DNA from: Prorocentrum cordatum | Taxonomy: Eukaryota > Sar > Dinophyceae > Prorocentrales > Prorocentraceae | DNA: 22,500 bases | Direction: 5' to 3' | NCBI GenBank assembly: GCA_963575745.1 | Contig: CAUYUJ010011211.1 | Coordinates: forward strand, 1 to 22,500 | In this document: in pieces, positions 1 to 8,845 of the stretch | Position numbering within the stretch: the first letter of the stretch is position 1 | Layout of the letters: the number at the start of each line of letters is the position of its first letter | The notes under the pieces: model-generated | Seen by the model: the letters and a program-made list of their open reading frames with translations, nothing else | The model's database searches: none | What the model was told of the DNA's origin: nothing | Position numbers and translations under genes: made by a program

Positions 1-478
1 TGGCAGTCGGCTCCTCCTCCTCCTCCCCTCCTCCTCCTACTCCTGCTCCTCTCTGCTCCTCCTCGTCCTCCTGCTGCTCCTCCTCCTCCTCCTCCTCCTC
101 CTCCTCCTCCTTCCTCCTCCTGCTCGTCCTCCTCATCCTCCTCCTCCTCCGCCTCCTCCTCCTGCCTTCCTGCTCCTCCTCGTCCTCCTTCTGCTGCTCC
201 TCCTCCTCCTGCTCCTCCTCCTCCTCCTCCTCCTCCCTCCTCCTCCTCCTCCACTCCTCCTCCTCCTCCCCTCCTCCTCCTCCTCCTCCTCCTCCCCTCC
301 TCCTCCTCCTCCCCCTCCTCCTCCCCTCCTCCTCCTCCTCCTCCTCCTCCTCCTCCTCCTGCTCCTCCCTCCATTCCGCCTCCTCGTCCTCCTGCTGCTC
401 CTCCTCCTCCCCCTCCTCCCCTCCTCCTCCTCCCTCCTTCCTCCTCCTCCTCCTCCTCCTCCTCCTCTCCATTCCTGT
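1..478. repeat. (TCC)n array, interrupted
   Basis: The plus strand is almost pure pyrimidine, built of CTC/TCC triplets with CTG, CGT and CCC interruptions. The array is cut by the window edge. Its first 14 bases, TGGCAGTCGGCTCC, match the left flank of the array at 1877 with one difference, so the two arrays share a boundary. Open frames through it are artefacts. Confidence 0.97.
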
Positions 479-489
479 TCTATTAATGG

Positions 490-523
490 AAAAAAAAAAA
501 AAAAAAAAAAAAAATTAAAAAAA
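490..523. repeat. poly(A) tract
   Basis: A run of 25 A, two T and seven A follows the pyrimidine array. It could be a retroposed poly(A) tail or simple expansion. No coding body is seen upstream, since that is the TCC array. Confidence 0.9.
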
Positions 524-638
524 CCTTTCTCCCTGTCGCACCCCGAGGCCAGTTCTTAGGGCGGGCCGGACGTTTCACCTGAGACTTCCCAGCCACTTAT
601 GACTCTGAAACTGAAAAAGTGGCAACAGTTTCATCGAT

Positions 639-1120
639 GGAGGGCGTGTGGTTTTCAAAATGTGATTCTCGCCTTCGCGCGGCGCACATTCGTTTTTTAA
701 CATTTGCACGGGTTTCACGGAGTGACGGCGGGCCGTTTTCAGAATGTGGTTTTCGTCTTAGCGCCGCGCACATTCGTTTTAAAACTTAGCAAGAGCTTCT
801 CGGAATGAGGGCGGGTCGTTTTCAATATGTGGCTCTCGCCTTCGCGCGGCGCACATTCATTTTAAACATTTGCAGCAGCTTCACGGATAGAGGGCGAGTG
901 GTTTTGAAAATGTGGCTCTCGCCACAGCGCGGCGAACTTTTGTTTAAATGCTGCAACAGCTTCACCGATTGAGGGCGGGTCGTTTCCAATTCGCGTGGCG
1001 CATGTTCGTTTTAAACATTTGCATGAGCTTCACGGATTGAGGGCTGTTCCTTTTCAAAATGCGGTCCTAGCCTTAGCGCGGCGCACACTCGTTTAAACAA
1101 GTGTAGAAGTTTCACGGATT
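639..1120. repeat. 83-bp degenerate tandem repeat, about six copies
   Basis: The unit contains GAGGGCGGGTCGTTTTCAAA, TGTGGCTCTCGCC, GCGCGGCGCACATTCGTTTT and AAACATTTGCA...TTCACGGATT. The TTTTCAAAATG box starts near 652, 736, 819, 902, 983 and 1051. The fifth unit has lost about 15 bases. Single diverged units occur near 2536, 2597, 2658, 4476 and 6140. The 115 bases before the array (524-638) show nothing recognisable. Confidence 0.9.
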
Positions 1121-1325
1121 CCCACCAGCAATGTACCAGAAATGATGTTTTGGAAGGATTCAGGATTATGCGGGTGCAACAGTTACGTTGATTCTCTGTG
1201 CTGAAGTCCTAGGAGTGGCGTTCTGGTACGATTCTGGATCGCCAAGTAGCAGCAGTCAGGTTGATCCGTGGCGTTGGAGTCCCGACGACAATGTTTTGGC
1301 ATGCTTCAGGGTCTTCAAACGGGTG

Positions 1326-1448
1326 TCTTCCAATGGGGCAATTCCATCAATGGAAATGAGCCGTTGTAGGGGCCTACGAAAAAAGGGAGCTTGGTGGGAG
1401 GGTTTTCTCCAACATCGTTGATGACTCTTGGATTTACACTGGTCCTCC
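1326..1448 (+). repeat. dispersed repeat, copy 1, leading into a (TCC)n array
   Basis: Positions 1326-1448 and 6185-6300 align as diverged copies. Both contain TCTTCCAA, a G-rich block, then ATCGTTGATG followed by CTTGG, and both run into CCGGTTCTCC or TGGTCCTCC triplets. The region 1121-1325 upstream shows no recognised gene. A 77-codon frame at 1188-1421 overlaps this repeat and is not supported as a gene. Confidence 0.7.
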
Positions 1449-1523
1449 TCCTCCTCCTCCTCCTCCTCCTCCTCCTCCTCCTCCTCCTCCTCCTCCTCCT
1501 CCTCCTCCTCCTCCTCCTCCTCC
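1443..1523. repeat. pure (TCC)n array
   Basis: About 27 perfect triplets. It ends in TCCCAGCAAC, the same ten bases that end the array at 1877-2220. The following 1524-1739 stretch is G-rich, with G-runs of up to nine and no recognised gene. Confidence 0.97.
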
Positions 1524-1739
1524 CAGCAACTATAGCGAGTGCAGCAGCCAGGGCCGCAAGATGCCGTGGCGGGGCGGTGGCGGCGACGACGAGGGGGGCC
1601 GAGGTCGGTCGGCGCGTCCCCCGCCACGGGGAGGCGCGCGCCCAGGAGAGGCAGCCAGAGGCGAGGGCGGGCACCGCCCCTCTCGGTGGAGCTCTCGGGG
1701 GGGCGGGGGCCCCAGGGGGGGGGGGGGGCGGGGGCCGAG

Positions 1740-1865
1740 GGAGGGGAATCGATCCAATGTGCAGCCGAGGTTGACTGGAGAGGACACGGGAGAGGACACG
1801 AGGCCCCTCCGAGGGCCACGCTGCCACAGGAATGCGGAAGGCAGGAGCCGCGGAGCACACACGGG
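1740..1865 (+). repeat. dispersed 100-bp repeat, copy 1
   Basis: It contains TTGACTGGAGAGGACACGGG, AGAGGACACGAGG and CCGAGGGCCACGCTGCCAC. It aligns over about 100 bp with 3905-4019, with roughly one difference in five bases. It lies immediately before the left flank of a (TCC)n array. Confidence 0.8.
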
Positions 1866-1876
1866 TGGCCGTCGGC

Positions 1877-2223
1877 TCCTCCTCCTCCTCCTCCTCCTCC
1901 TCCTCCTCCTCCTCCTCCTCCTCCTCCTGTTCCTCCTCCTGTTCCTCCTCCTGCTGTTCCCTACCTCCTCCTCTCCTCCTCGTCCTCAGCTCGTCCTCCT
2001 CTCCTCCTCCTCTCCTCCTCCTCCTCCTCCTCCTCCTCCTCCTCCTCTTTACTCCTCCTCCTCTCCTCCTCCTGCTCCTCCTCCTCGTCCTCTCCTCCTC
2101 TTCCTCCCTCCCTCCTCCTTCCTCCTCCTCATCCGCCTCCTCTCTCCTCCTCCTCCTCCTCCTCCTCCTCACTTCCTCCTCCTCCTCCTCCTCCTCCTCC
2201 TCCTCCTCCTCCCCCTCCTCCCA
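1877..2223. repeat. (TCC)n array, interrupted
   Basis: Pyrimidine-rich triplet array with TGT, CGT and TTT interruptions. Left flank TGGCCGTCGGCTCC (1866-1879) and right flank TCCCAGCAAC (2219-2228) recur at other arrays in the window. The segment 2224-2410 is GC-rich then CT-rich, with no recognised gene. Confidence 0.97.
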
Positions 2224-2535
2224 GCAACGGTCGACCTTCGAGTCAACCCTGACGGTGTCGTTCGAAGCCTCCCCCCCTCGGGGCCCGGGCTGGCCGGCCG
2301 CGGCCGCCGCCGGCCCCCGCCATCCACTCCTCCCCCTCTCCCCCCTCCTCCCTCCCTCCCTCTCCCCCTCGCCCCCTCCTCCGTCCTCTCTCCTCCCCTC
2401 CCTCCACAATTACTCAATATGAATACTACTCTCCCTCTTCCCCTGATGGCGTGCAGGGAATATTCGACCCCCCCCCCGCGTACTGTTCTTTTACACACAG
2501 GTTTCCCGGGAGTTGGGTTTCGGCCTGTGTTTTTT

Positions 2536-2690
2536 CAAAATGCTGCTCTCGCTGAGGCGCTGGCCTCATTTCTGCTTCCGAATCGTTCCGAATCGTGCTC
2601 CCGCTGCAGCGTGGGCCTCATTTTCGGATGGGTGTTTTGCCTCCGTCGTTCAGGATGGCGTTCTCGCCCCAGCGCGGGCCTCTTTCTCGC
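2536..2690. repeat. degenerate CTCTCGC repeat, three units
   Basis: Three units spaced 53 to 62 bp share GCT/GTTCTCGC, AGCGNGGGCCTCATTTTC. They resemble single units of the 83-bp repeat at 639-1120 (TTTTCAAAATG precedes the first). The flanking 2410-2535 shows nothing else. Confidence 0.7.
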
Positions 2691-2729
2691 GCGACCATCC
2701 GCCCGCCACCACCGCGCCGCACCACGCCC

Positions 2730-2901
2730 CGCCCCGCCGCACGCACACCCACCGCCACTTCCACCCACAAACGCACGCACGCACGCACGCGCACCACCAC
2801 CGCGCACCGCCACCACCACCGCACTACCCCACCCACCACCACCACGCTACACCGCGTCACACCACATCACACGCGCGCACACACAGACACACACACACAC
2901 A

Positions 2902-2948
<47 letters not shown>

Positions 2949-3590
2949 CACGCACGCCCCCCCTCCCCCCCCTCTCCCCCCCCACACACATACATACACA
3001 CATACACACAACACACACACACACACACACGCACACACACCACACAACACACACAAACGCACGACGCACACGCACACGCACACGCACACGCACCGCACAC
3101 ACGCACACTCACACGGCACACGCACACTTGTGCGCACGACACGCACACGCACACGCACACGCACACGCACACCACACGCACACGCACACGCACACGCACA
3201 CGCACACGCACACGCACACGCACACGCACACGCACACGCACACGCACACGCACACGCACACGCACACGCACACGCACACGCACACGCACACGCAACACGC
3301 ACACGCACACGCACACGCACACGCACACGCACACGCACACGCACACGCACACGCACACGCACACGCACACGCACACGCACACGCACACGCACACGCACAC
3401 GCACACACACCACCACCGCCACCACCACCGCCATCACGCACGTACGCACCTGGCCCACCACCAAACCACCAAGACGCCACACCACGTCACACCACAGCAC
3501 ACGCGCACACACGCACACACACACACAACCACGCACACACGCACGCACGCACGCACCACCACCCACTACGCACACGCGCGCGGAGCCACA
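2730..3590. repeat. CA/CG alternating array: (ACGC)n, (CA)n and (CACACG)n
   Basis: Tetranucleotide ACGC runs lie at 2772-2794 and 2897-2949, CA-rich runs at 2990-3055, and a near-perfect hexanucleotide CACACG array at about 3060-3410. Two stretches of over 110 bases (about 3174-3292 and 3297-3411) alternate strictly pyrimidine-purine. Frames coding His-Thr, Thr-Arg or Ala-His repeats here are artefacts. Confidence 0.97.
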
Positions 3591-3689
3591 GGTCCGCTAC
3601 GACACGCGTCCGCGGATAGAGAAAATCAGCGCCATGGTAAGGGATGGGAGGGAGGGGTAGGATGTCAGATGTTGACGCGAGCGCACCTA

Positions 3690-3832
3690 ACTTGCCTCCC
3701 TCCCCTCCCTCCCCCCCCTCCCTCCTCAACCCTCCACCTCCTCCCTCTCCCCCTCTCCCCCCTCCTCCCTCCCCACCCTGTGCCTTCTCGTTGCAAGCGG
3801 TTCCGCCCCGTCGTCCCCCCTTCCCCCCCCAG
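3690..3832. repeat. polypyrimidine C/T tract
   Basis: Almost pure C and T on the plus strand, of the CCCTCC type, with short interruptions. No gene is visible. Confidence 0.9.
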
Positions 3833-3904
3833 ATGTGTCGGTGGGGCGGGCCGGGCGTCTCGCCGGAGTCTTCCTCGCCACTGCCAGCCCTGAAGCTCGA
3901 GAGT

Positions 3905-4019
3905 TACAGTCGGCCTCGATTGGAGAGGACCCGCGAGAGGACACAGGACCCTTCCGAGGGCCACATCGCCACTGGAGTGTAAGAAGGCACGTGTCGCGAG
4001 GCACAGGACACAAGGGTAC
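3905..4019 (+). repeat. dispersed 100-bp repeat, copy 2
   Basis: Diverged copy of 1740-1865 (GATTGGAGAGGACCCGCG, AGAGGACACAGGACCC, CCGAGGGCCACATCGCCAC). It sits 27 bp from the MITE-like element at 4047, with no (TCC)n array attached here. Confidence 0.8.
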
Positions 4020-4046
4020 CTCTGAGCTGGCAGGGCCGACCTACTA

Positions 4047-4229
4047 CCCATCGGTCGGAAGAAGTAGGTAGAAACATGAAGTAGGAAGGCGTTGGAAATA
4101 GATTGGGTTTCCACCCGCCTCCTGAAGAGGAAGGAAGAGGGAAAGCCATTCGATTCTTGAATCAGGAAGGCGCTGAAAGTAGATTGGAATCTGGGAATCC
4201 AAAAATACCTACTTCCAACGACCGATGGG
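4047..4229. mobile_element. MITE-like element with TA flanks, copy 1 (183 bp)
   Basis: Terminal inverted repeats start CCCATCGGTCG and end CGACCGATGGG. Over 22 bases the left end (4047-4068) and the complement of the right end (4208-4229) agree at 19 positions. TA is present directly outside both ends, as expected for a TA target duplication of Tc1/mariner-type elements. Inside are two direct repeats (AGGAAGGCGTTGGAAATAGA near 4085 and a similar one near 4165). There is no transposase frame, so it would be non-autonomous. A second copy lies at 9914-10093. Confidence 0.85.
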
Positions 4230-4264
4230 TAATCCGGGCCGACTGTAAGGATGGAGGAGGTGGT

Positions 4265-4470
4265 TCGGCGACTCCAAAGGGTGTGGTTTGCAAAGGGTGT
4301 GGTTTGCAATCGGCGCCCTGGAAGCACCACGAGGGGCGGGCGGGTACCTCGATAGAGTTCTCGCCCGCGCCCCGAGGAGGCCCGACGAGGACAGTGTCGT
4401 GCCCTCCAGGCCCCCACGGCGCCGATCGCAAACCACACCCTGGCGTAACCACACCCTTTGTAGTCGCCGA
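4265..4470. mobile_element. foldback element with 5-bp flanking duplication
   Basis: The left arm 4265-4317 starts TCGGCGACTCCAAAGGGTG and ends ATCGGCGCC. The right arm 4418-4470 is its near-complement (GGCGCCGATCGCAAACC ... TAGTCGCCGA). GTGGT lies directly outside both ends (4260-4264 and 4471-4475). The middle holds a second, weaker hairpin of GGGGCGGGCGGG type. No coding capacity is seen. It begins 35 bp after the MITE-like element. Confidence 0.78.
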
Positions 4471-4475
4471 GTGGT

Positions 4476-4560
4476 CTTCAAAGCGGGGCTCTCGACTCTG
4501 CGCCGCGCACAGTCGTCCTAAACATCCGCAGCGCTTGCTAACTCCGCCGACCCTTCGGCG
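4476..4560 (+). repeat. single diverged unit of the 83-bp CTCTCGC repeat
   Basis: TCTTCAAAGCGGGGCTCTCG, then GCGCCGCGCACAGTCGTCC and TAAACATCCGCAG follow the order of the boxes in the array at 639-1120. Confidence 0.6.
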
Positions 4561-4581
4561 TGTGGTACGCTTTTCCGTTTG

Positions 4582-4582
4582 A

Positions 4583-4622
<40 letters not shown>

Positions 4623-4647
4623 TCGTCGTCGTCGTCGTCGTCGTCGC
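4582..4647. repeat. (GTC)n / (GCC GTC)n array
   Basis: GTC triplets with a central run of GCCGTC hexamers. Confidence 0.95.
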
Positions 4648-4804
4648 AGTCAATCCCAAGGAAATTATGGAACACAAAAATTGAAGAACATCGCAACTAA
4701 GTCGAAAGGAAGCCCCTCTCTTTGATCCCCTCCCTGCCAGGGGTGGGGGCCGAGGGGGGCCCCGGGGGTAGGGGGGGGTCCCAGTTCAGAGGACCATCCA
4801 CCCG

Positions 4805-5215
4805 GGGGGGTCCTGGAGCCCCAAGAAGACGGGCCAAGCGTGCCCCAAGATGCCGCGAAGACGGTCCAAGAAGGCTCCGAATCGCCGAACGATCGGCCCA
4901 AGACGCCCAAGATAGCCTCCAGACAATCCAAGAGGCCTCCAAGACGCCCCAGTAGGCCTCCAAGAGTACTCCCGCGATGGCCCCACGAGGCAAGCTTCGT
5001 TGTCTTTCCTTTGGTTTTAGACAGATTTAGACGTTCTGGTCTTTTCGGATTCCCGACGCTCCAAGACAGCCTAAGAGCCCCCCAAGATCGCCCCAAGAGG
5101 CCCCCAAGAGGCTCCCGAGAGGGCCACAAGTGGCTCCCAGGAGGCTCCACAATTGCCCACCCTCCAGAGGCTCCCAAGAGCGCTCTGAAGAGACCCCAAG
5201 AAACATCTCTGAGGA
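4805..5215. repeat. CCAAGAGGCCCC-type degenerate repeat, island 1
   Basis: Degenerate 12-base-like units (CCAAGA-G/C-GCCCC, CCAAGAGGCTCC) run through the segment, interrupted near 4985-5055 by a T-rich piece. Translations give Pro-Lys-Arg-rich frames on one strand and Leu-Gly-Trp-rich frames on the other; these are repeat shadows. Related islands are at 6310, 17940 and 20700. The preceding 4650-4800 is unassigned, with G-runs. Confidence 0.85.
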
Positions 5216-5339
5216 CCCTGGTCCACCTCAGCGTCGTCGTCGTCGTCGTCCCCTTTCAGGGTCGGCGGCCTTGGCCGTAAGGCTTTCGCAAGATGCAAAG
5301 AGGGGGCCACAACGATACTCGCGCATGAGCGCCGCACAC

Positions 5340-5800
5340 AACAAGGCTGAACCTAAACGGTGTTTTTCATTTTCGTTATGTTTTCGTTTTCCCTCGCCTT
5401 TGTCTCGAATCCGCCTTTACCGCCACACGAATCCGAAACGAGAACGGCCCACGAAATCCCCAAAAGCACCGTTTGGGTCCAGCCCCGGCACACATTGTGT
5501 GCCAACACCACTGACGACGCAATGCGAACCTGCAGAATCGACGATTATGTTCCCTTGAACTGCGGGAAGTTGGCGCCCCGACGCCCCTCCGCCAGAGGAG
5601 AGCCGATTGTGCCCGCGCGGCGACTCCAGGCACACAGCTCGCCCCAAACCCTACGCGCTCGCAGCCAGGCGCTGAGGGACGGAGGGTGGCTCCTCTTGGC
5701 ATCGGGCCCTCGCCTCGGCGGCGCGCGCGCTCGCCCCAGACCGGCCTGCAACAGTCACAGGGATGGAGGGCGGTTCCGTCTCTAAACTAGGGAGCCCACA
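5340..5800. other. unassigned low-repeat stretch; possible ORF at 5360-5785 (+)
   Basis: This stretch has little internal repetition. A 141-codon plus-strand frame starts MFFIFVMFSFSLAFVS, which looks like a signal peptide. Other frames are also open, composition does not single it out, and I recognise no family. A hydrophobic start can arise from the local T-rich sequence. I do not call it a gene. It contains the perfect palindrome at 5487-5503. Confidence 0.15.
5487..5503. repeat. perfect 8-bp-arm palindrome
   Basis: GGCACACA-T-TGTGTGCC is a perfect inverted repeat with a one-base centre. It could extrude only as a tight hairpin. It may also be a protein binding site; nothing else indicates which. 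Confidence 0.8.
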
Positions 5801-6026
5801 AAGGACGCACGCGCCCAGCTATGTACACGAACACGGCCCCTCGATCCGCGAGACCGGCCGCGTTATACGCACCTTTGCGCAACGCGTACTCTCGAAACCA
5901 GCGTGGGTTCATGTACACGTACGTCCTTCTTTCGCTCCTGATAAGTGTGGCGTTCGCTCGAGACTGCTTTGCTGAGCCGAAGGTCGGACATCAAGCTCGT
6001 GGCATGGGCTCGCACCTGGGCGTTTC

Positions 6027-6050
6027 TTTTTTTTTTTTTTTTTCCCCCCC
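6027..6050. repeat. T17-C7 homopolymer pair
   Basis: Seventeen T followed directly by seven C. The surrounding 5801-6184 shows no recognised gene. A diverged CTCTCGC unit lies near 6140. Confidence 0.9.
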
Positions 6051-6184
6051 GAGGGGGCATCGCTGGACACCTCGTGGAACTTTGAGATCCTACCCTTCGC
6101 ATTCCTCATCAGGCACCCGCGGTGCAGGACAGCCCGCTTTCAGAACGGGGCTCTCGCCTGAGTGGCAGGTCCATGGGGCGCTGG

Positions 6185-6300
6185 TCTTCCAAGTTCTTGA
6201 CATGCAAAAGACGGCCTGTTAGAGGCTTGTGAGGAGATTTGGGACGGGAGGCTGTACTGCAGCATCGTTGATGCATCTTGGCTTTCCTCCGGTTCTCCTC
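6185..6300 (+). repeat. dispersed repeat, copy 2, leading into (TCC)n
   Basis: Diverged copy of the sequence at 1326-1448. The best conserved part is CATCGTTGATG at 6262-6272. It ends in a short CTCCTCCTGCTCC run. Confidence 0.65.
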
Positions 6301-6309
6301 CTCCTGCTC

Positions 6310-6500
6310 CCACGATGGGCCCAGAGGGGGGACCGCGAAGGGCCCCCAGAAGCCTGCTCCCCCAAGATGGCCCCCGAGACCGCCACCAGGCCCCCAAGAC
6401 GCCCCCTGCAGGCCCCCAGGGAGACCCCACAGGGCTCCCAGCATGCCCCCCAAAGGCCTCCCTCCACGAGCCCCCAGGAGGAGAACCCGAGAGGCCTCCG
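6310..6500. repeat. CCAAGAGGCCCC-type repeat, island 2 (strongly diverged)
   Basis: GGCCCCCAGA, CCCCCAAGATGGCCCCCGAG and CCCCAAGACGCCCC units mark the same family as at 4805-5215. Frames across it are low-complexity. Confidence 0.7.
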
Positions 6501-6559
6501 GGAGGGTCTCTGGTCCAAGACCCGGGCACGGTGGCCAGATGGGCCGAAAGCCACTAGCC

Positions 6560-7000
6560 GCAACAGATCTGCGCCCCCAGTGGCCCCCCGCTCCCGAGGC
6601 CACGAGCCAGGGTAAAATAGTGCAAATCTGTGGATGCACGCTCGCGCATGCACACTCATGATTCAAAACCTGAAGTTATCCCCGAGGCCAAGATCCCTCG
6701 AACAAGACTCATCCACGCCCCTGATGCCACGATCCCCAGCAAAGACGATGGTCCGCGCTCCCGAGGCTGCGATCCCCCCTTGCCAGAAACAGTGGACCCA
6801 CGCCCTGCAGGCCACGAATGGCCACGATCCCTCGAAAAGAAAACATAGATTCTGCATCCTCTAGGCCCCAAACCATTCAAACCAACAAAAAAACGAGGGT
6901 TCCGAACCCCGAGACCATGATCCATCCCCCCGAACAAAAAAAAACCAATGGATCCGCGCCCCAGGTAGAGAGAACACCGGATCTGCGCTACCGGAACCCA
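6560..7000. repeat. GATC-anchored degenerate tandem repeat, about 40-50 bp unit
   Basis: Units carry GAGGCCACGATCCC, then A-rich AACAAA, then ATGGATCCGCGCCCC. GATC occurs at 6692, 6731, 6771, 6826, 6919, 6951 and 6980. The first spacings are 39 and 40 bases and later ones vary because of indels. Confidence 0.7.
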
Positions 7001-7057
7001 ACCCTCCCTAAGACGCGCTCCTGGTTCCGCCATTTCGTTAGATCCCCTTCTTCGGCT

Positions 7058-7231
7058 GCACGCGAGAGGGACCCTGGGTAAGAATGACCTTTGGAGTGCG
7101 GTTTTTTGGGGGGCTGCTGGGGGACCAGACACAAGCGCGCCAGACGCTACTATCGCATAGCGTTCGGCGATCGGGGGACCCCAGTGGACCCGCACCGAAA
7201 GTCACTCCGGCGAAAGATCACTCTTACGTGT
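7058..7231. mobile_element. foldback element with 41-bp-type TIR, copy 1
   Basis: It aligns along its length with 10860-11034. The left arm has GACCCTGGGTAAGAATGACC and CTTTGGAGTGCGG; the right arm has CCGCACCGAAAGTCACTCC and GATCACTCTTACGTG. The arms are more diverged than in copy 2. Minus-strand frames at both copies look alike only because the DNA is repeated. Confidence 0.82.
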
Positions 7232-7261
7232 AGTCGACTTCTGAACGACCCCTCCAACGAA

Positions 7262-7400
7262 TCAGTCGGCCATCAAACCAGCCAGCCAGCCTGCCAACCA
7301 CCCTATCAGCCAACCAAGTTGCAAACCGACCAACCCGAGACAGCCAGCCGATTGGCCATGCTGCCAACCAAACTTGCCGATGAAGCTCTCAATCCGACCA
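7262..7400. repeat. CCAGCC/CCAACC-rich degenerate repeat
   Basis: Tetranucleotide-like CCAGCCAGCC, CCAACCAAG and CCGACCAACC runs with decay at the 3' side. The following 100 bases lead into a GGA run. Confidence 0.7.
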
Positions 7401-7502
7401 GCGCCGACCCCGTCACGCAGCACATGAAGAGTGGGGCAGGCGACGGGAGGCAAAGCCCCTTGGATGGCCCGTGGAGCCAATGCCCGCAAGGAACGACATA
7501 CA

Positions 7503-7990
7503 AGGAGGAGGAGGAGGAGGAGGAGGAGGAGGAGGAGGGGGGGGATGGTGGTGGTGGTGGTGTTTTGGTGGTGGTGGTGGTTGTTTTGGTGATGGTGGTG
7601 GTTTTGGTGGTGGTTGTTGTTTTGGTGGTGGTGGTGATGGTGGTAGTGGTTGTTGTTTTGGTGGTGGTGGTGGTGGTGTTGGTTTTGGTGGTGGTGGTGG
7701 TGGTGGTGGTGGCGGTGGTGGTGGTGGTGGTGGTTTTGGTGGTGGTGGTGGTTTTGGTGGTGGTGGTAGTGGTGGTGTTTTGTTGTTGGTGGTGGTGATG
7801 GTGCTGCTGCTGCTGGTGGTGTTTTGGTGGTGGTGGTGGTGGTGGTGTTTTGGTGGTAGTGGTGATGGTGGTGGTGGTGGTTTTGGTGGTGGTGGCGGTT
7901 GTTTTGGTGGTGGTGGTGATGGTGGTAGTGGTTGTTGTTTCGGTGGTGGTGGTGGTTTTGGTGGTGGTGGTTTTGGTGGTGGTGTTTTGC
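7503..7990. repeat. (GGA)n then (GGT)n array with GTTTTG interruptions
   Basis: About a dozen GGA triplets (7503-7540) precede about 450 bases of GGT triplets broken at intervals by GGTTTTGG and GGTTGTTG. Frames give Gly-rich, Val-rich or His-rich artefacts. 7991-8170 is GC-rich and unassigned. Confidence 0.96.
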
Positions 7991-8170
7991 TTTCTGGGCC
8001 CCGTGCCTCCCTAGCGCGCGCGAAGCGCGGAGCGCGCCAGGGGGCGGCAGCGGGAGGCACCGATCCAATGGGGCCGAGGACGCCGACCCGAGAAGTCTCC
8101 GCCCGGAGTGCCGCGAGTTGAGCTGCTTCGAGTGGGGGCTCGACTCGGGAATCGATTTGCCCCAAGGCTG

Positions 8171-8545
8171 CTGCTGCTCCTCCTCCTCCTCCTCCTCCTC
8201 CTCCTCCTCCTCCTCCTCCCCACCCTCCCACCTCCTCCCCCCTCCTCCCTCCTCCTCCCTCCTCCTCCCCCCTCCTGGTCCCTTCTCCTCCTTCTCCTCC
8301 TCCTCCTCCTCCTCCTCCTCCTCCTCCTCCTCGTCCTCCCACCTCCTCCCGCCTCCTCCCACCTCCTGCGATCCCAAAGGCTCGCGCTTCACCACCAACA
8401 CCCACTGTGCTTGACCAGCGCCTTCGCCACCCGGTAGGACACCGCGACGACAATACAGGCGACCTCCTCCTCCTCCCACCTCCTCCCACCTCCTTCCCCC
8501 TACCCCCACCTGCCGCTCCCCCTACCTCCTTCCACCTACCACCAA
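8171..8545. repeat. (TCC)n and CTCCTCCCAC arrays
   Basis: Two pure (TCC)n runs (about 8175-8220 and 8285-8335) with CCCACCTCCT and CCCTCCTCCC variants around them. A short non-repetitive insert lies at 8370-8460. Confidence 0.95.
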
Positions 8546-8565
8546 CTCTCTACAATACCGATTTT

Positions 8566-8592
8566 CCGTCGAATCGACGACGCATACCTACA
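8566..8592 (+). repeat. 27-bp direct repeat, left copy
   Basis: CCGTCGAATCGACGACG followed by CATACCTACA. It matches 9116-9142 at 25 of 27 bases. The part GTCGA-A-TCGAC is near-palindromic. Confidence 0.85.
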
Positions 8593-8799
8593 GCGCTCCT
8601 TTATAGAGGGAGAACAAAACATATATTTGTTTGGGTCAGCGCGGGCTTCTTGGATCTGGGCTGGACCCCCCGCGTCACAAAATCAGGTTAATGGCGTTTT
8701 TTGTTGTTTCTTCTTCTTATTCCCTGCCCAGGCGCTGCCTAGAAGGGTTCTTACTCTGTTAGCATTAAAGGGGCCAGGCAGTGCACCCCGCCCGAGGGC

Positions 8800-8845
8800 G
8801 GCTCCCCCAGTCCCCTGGGAGCGGTTCCCCCAGTCCCCTGGGAGC
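8800..8845. repeat. 23-bp tandem duplication with internal palindrome
   Basis: Two adjacent copies of GGYTCCCCCAGTCCCCTGGG plus AGC, differing at one base. Each has GCTCCC / GGGAGC inverted ends in the first copy. Confidence 0.9.

Noticed and set aside
1561-3660. Longest open frame in the window, 699 codons on plus
   Set aside because: It crosses (TCC)n and CACACG arrays and translates to Leu/Pro/Ser then His/Thr/Arg repeats. Overlapping frames on both strands are equally open.
5821-6222. 133-codon plus frame with a hydrophobic segment (YVLLSLLISVAFA)
   Set aside because: It runs through the T17-C7 homopolymer and a repeat unit. No family is recognised and other frames are open too.
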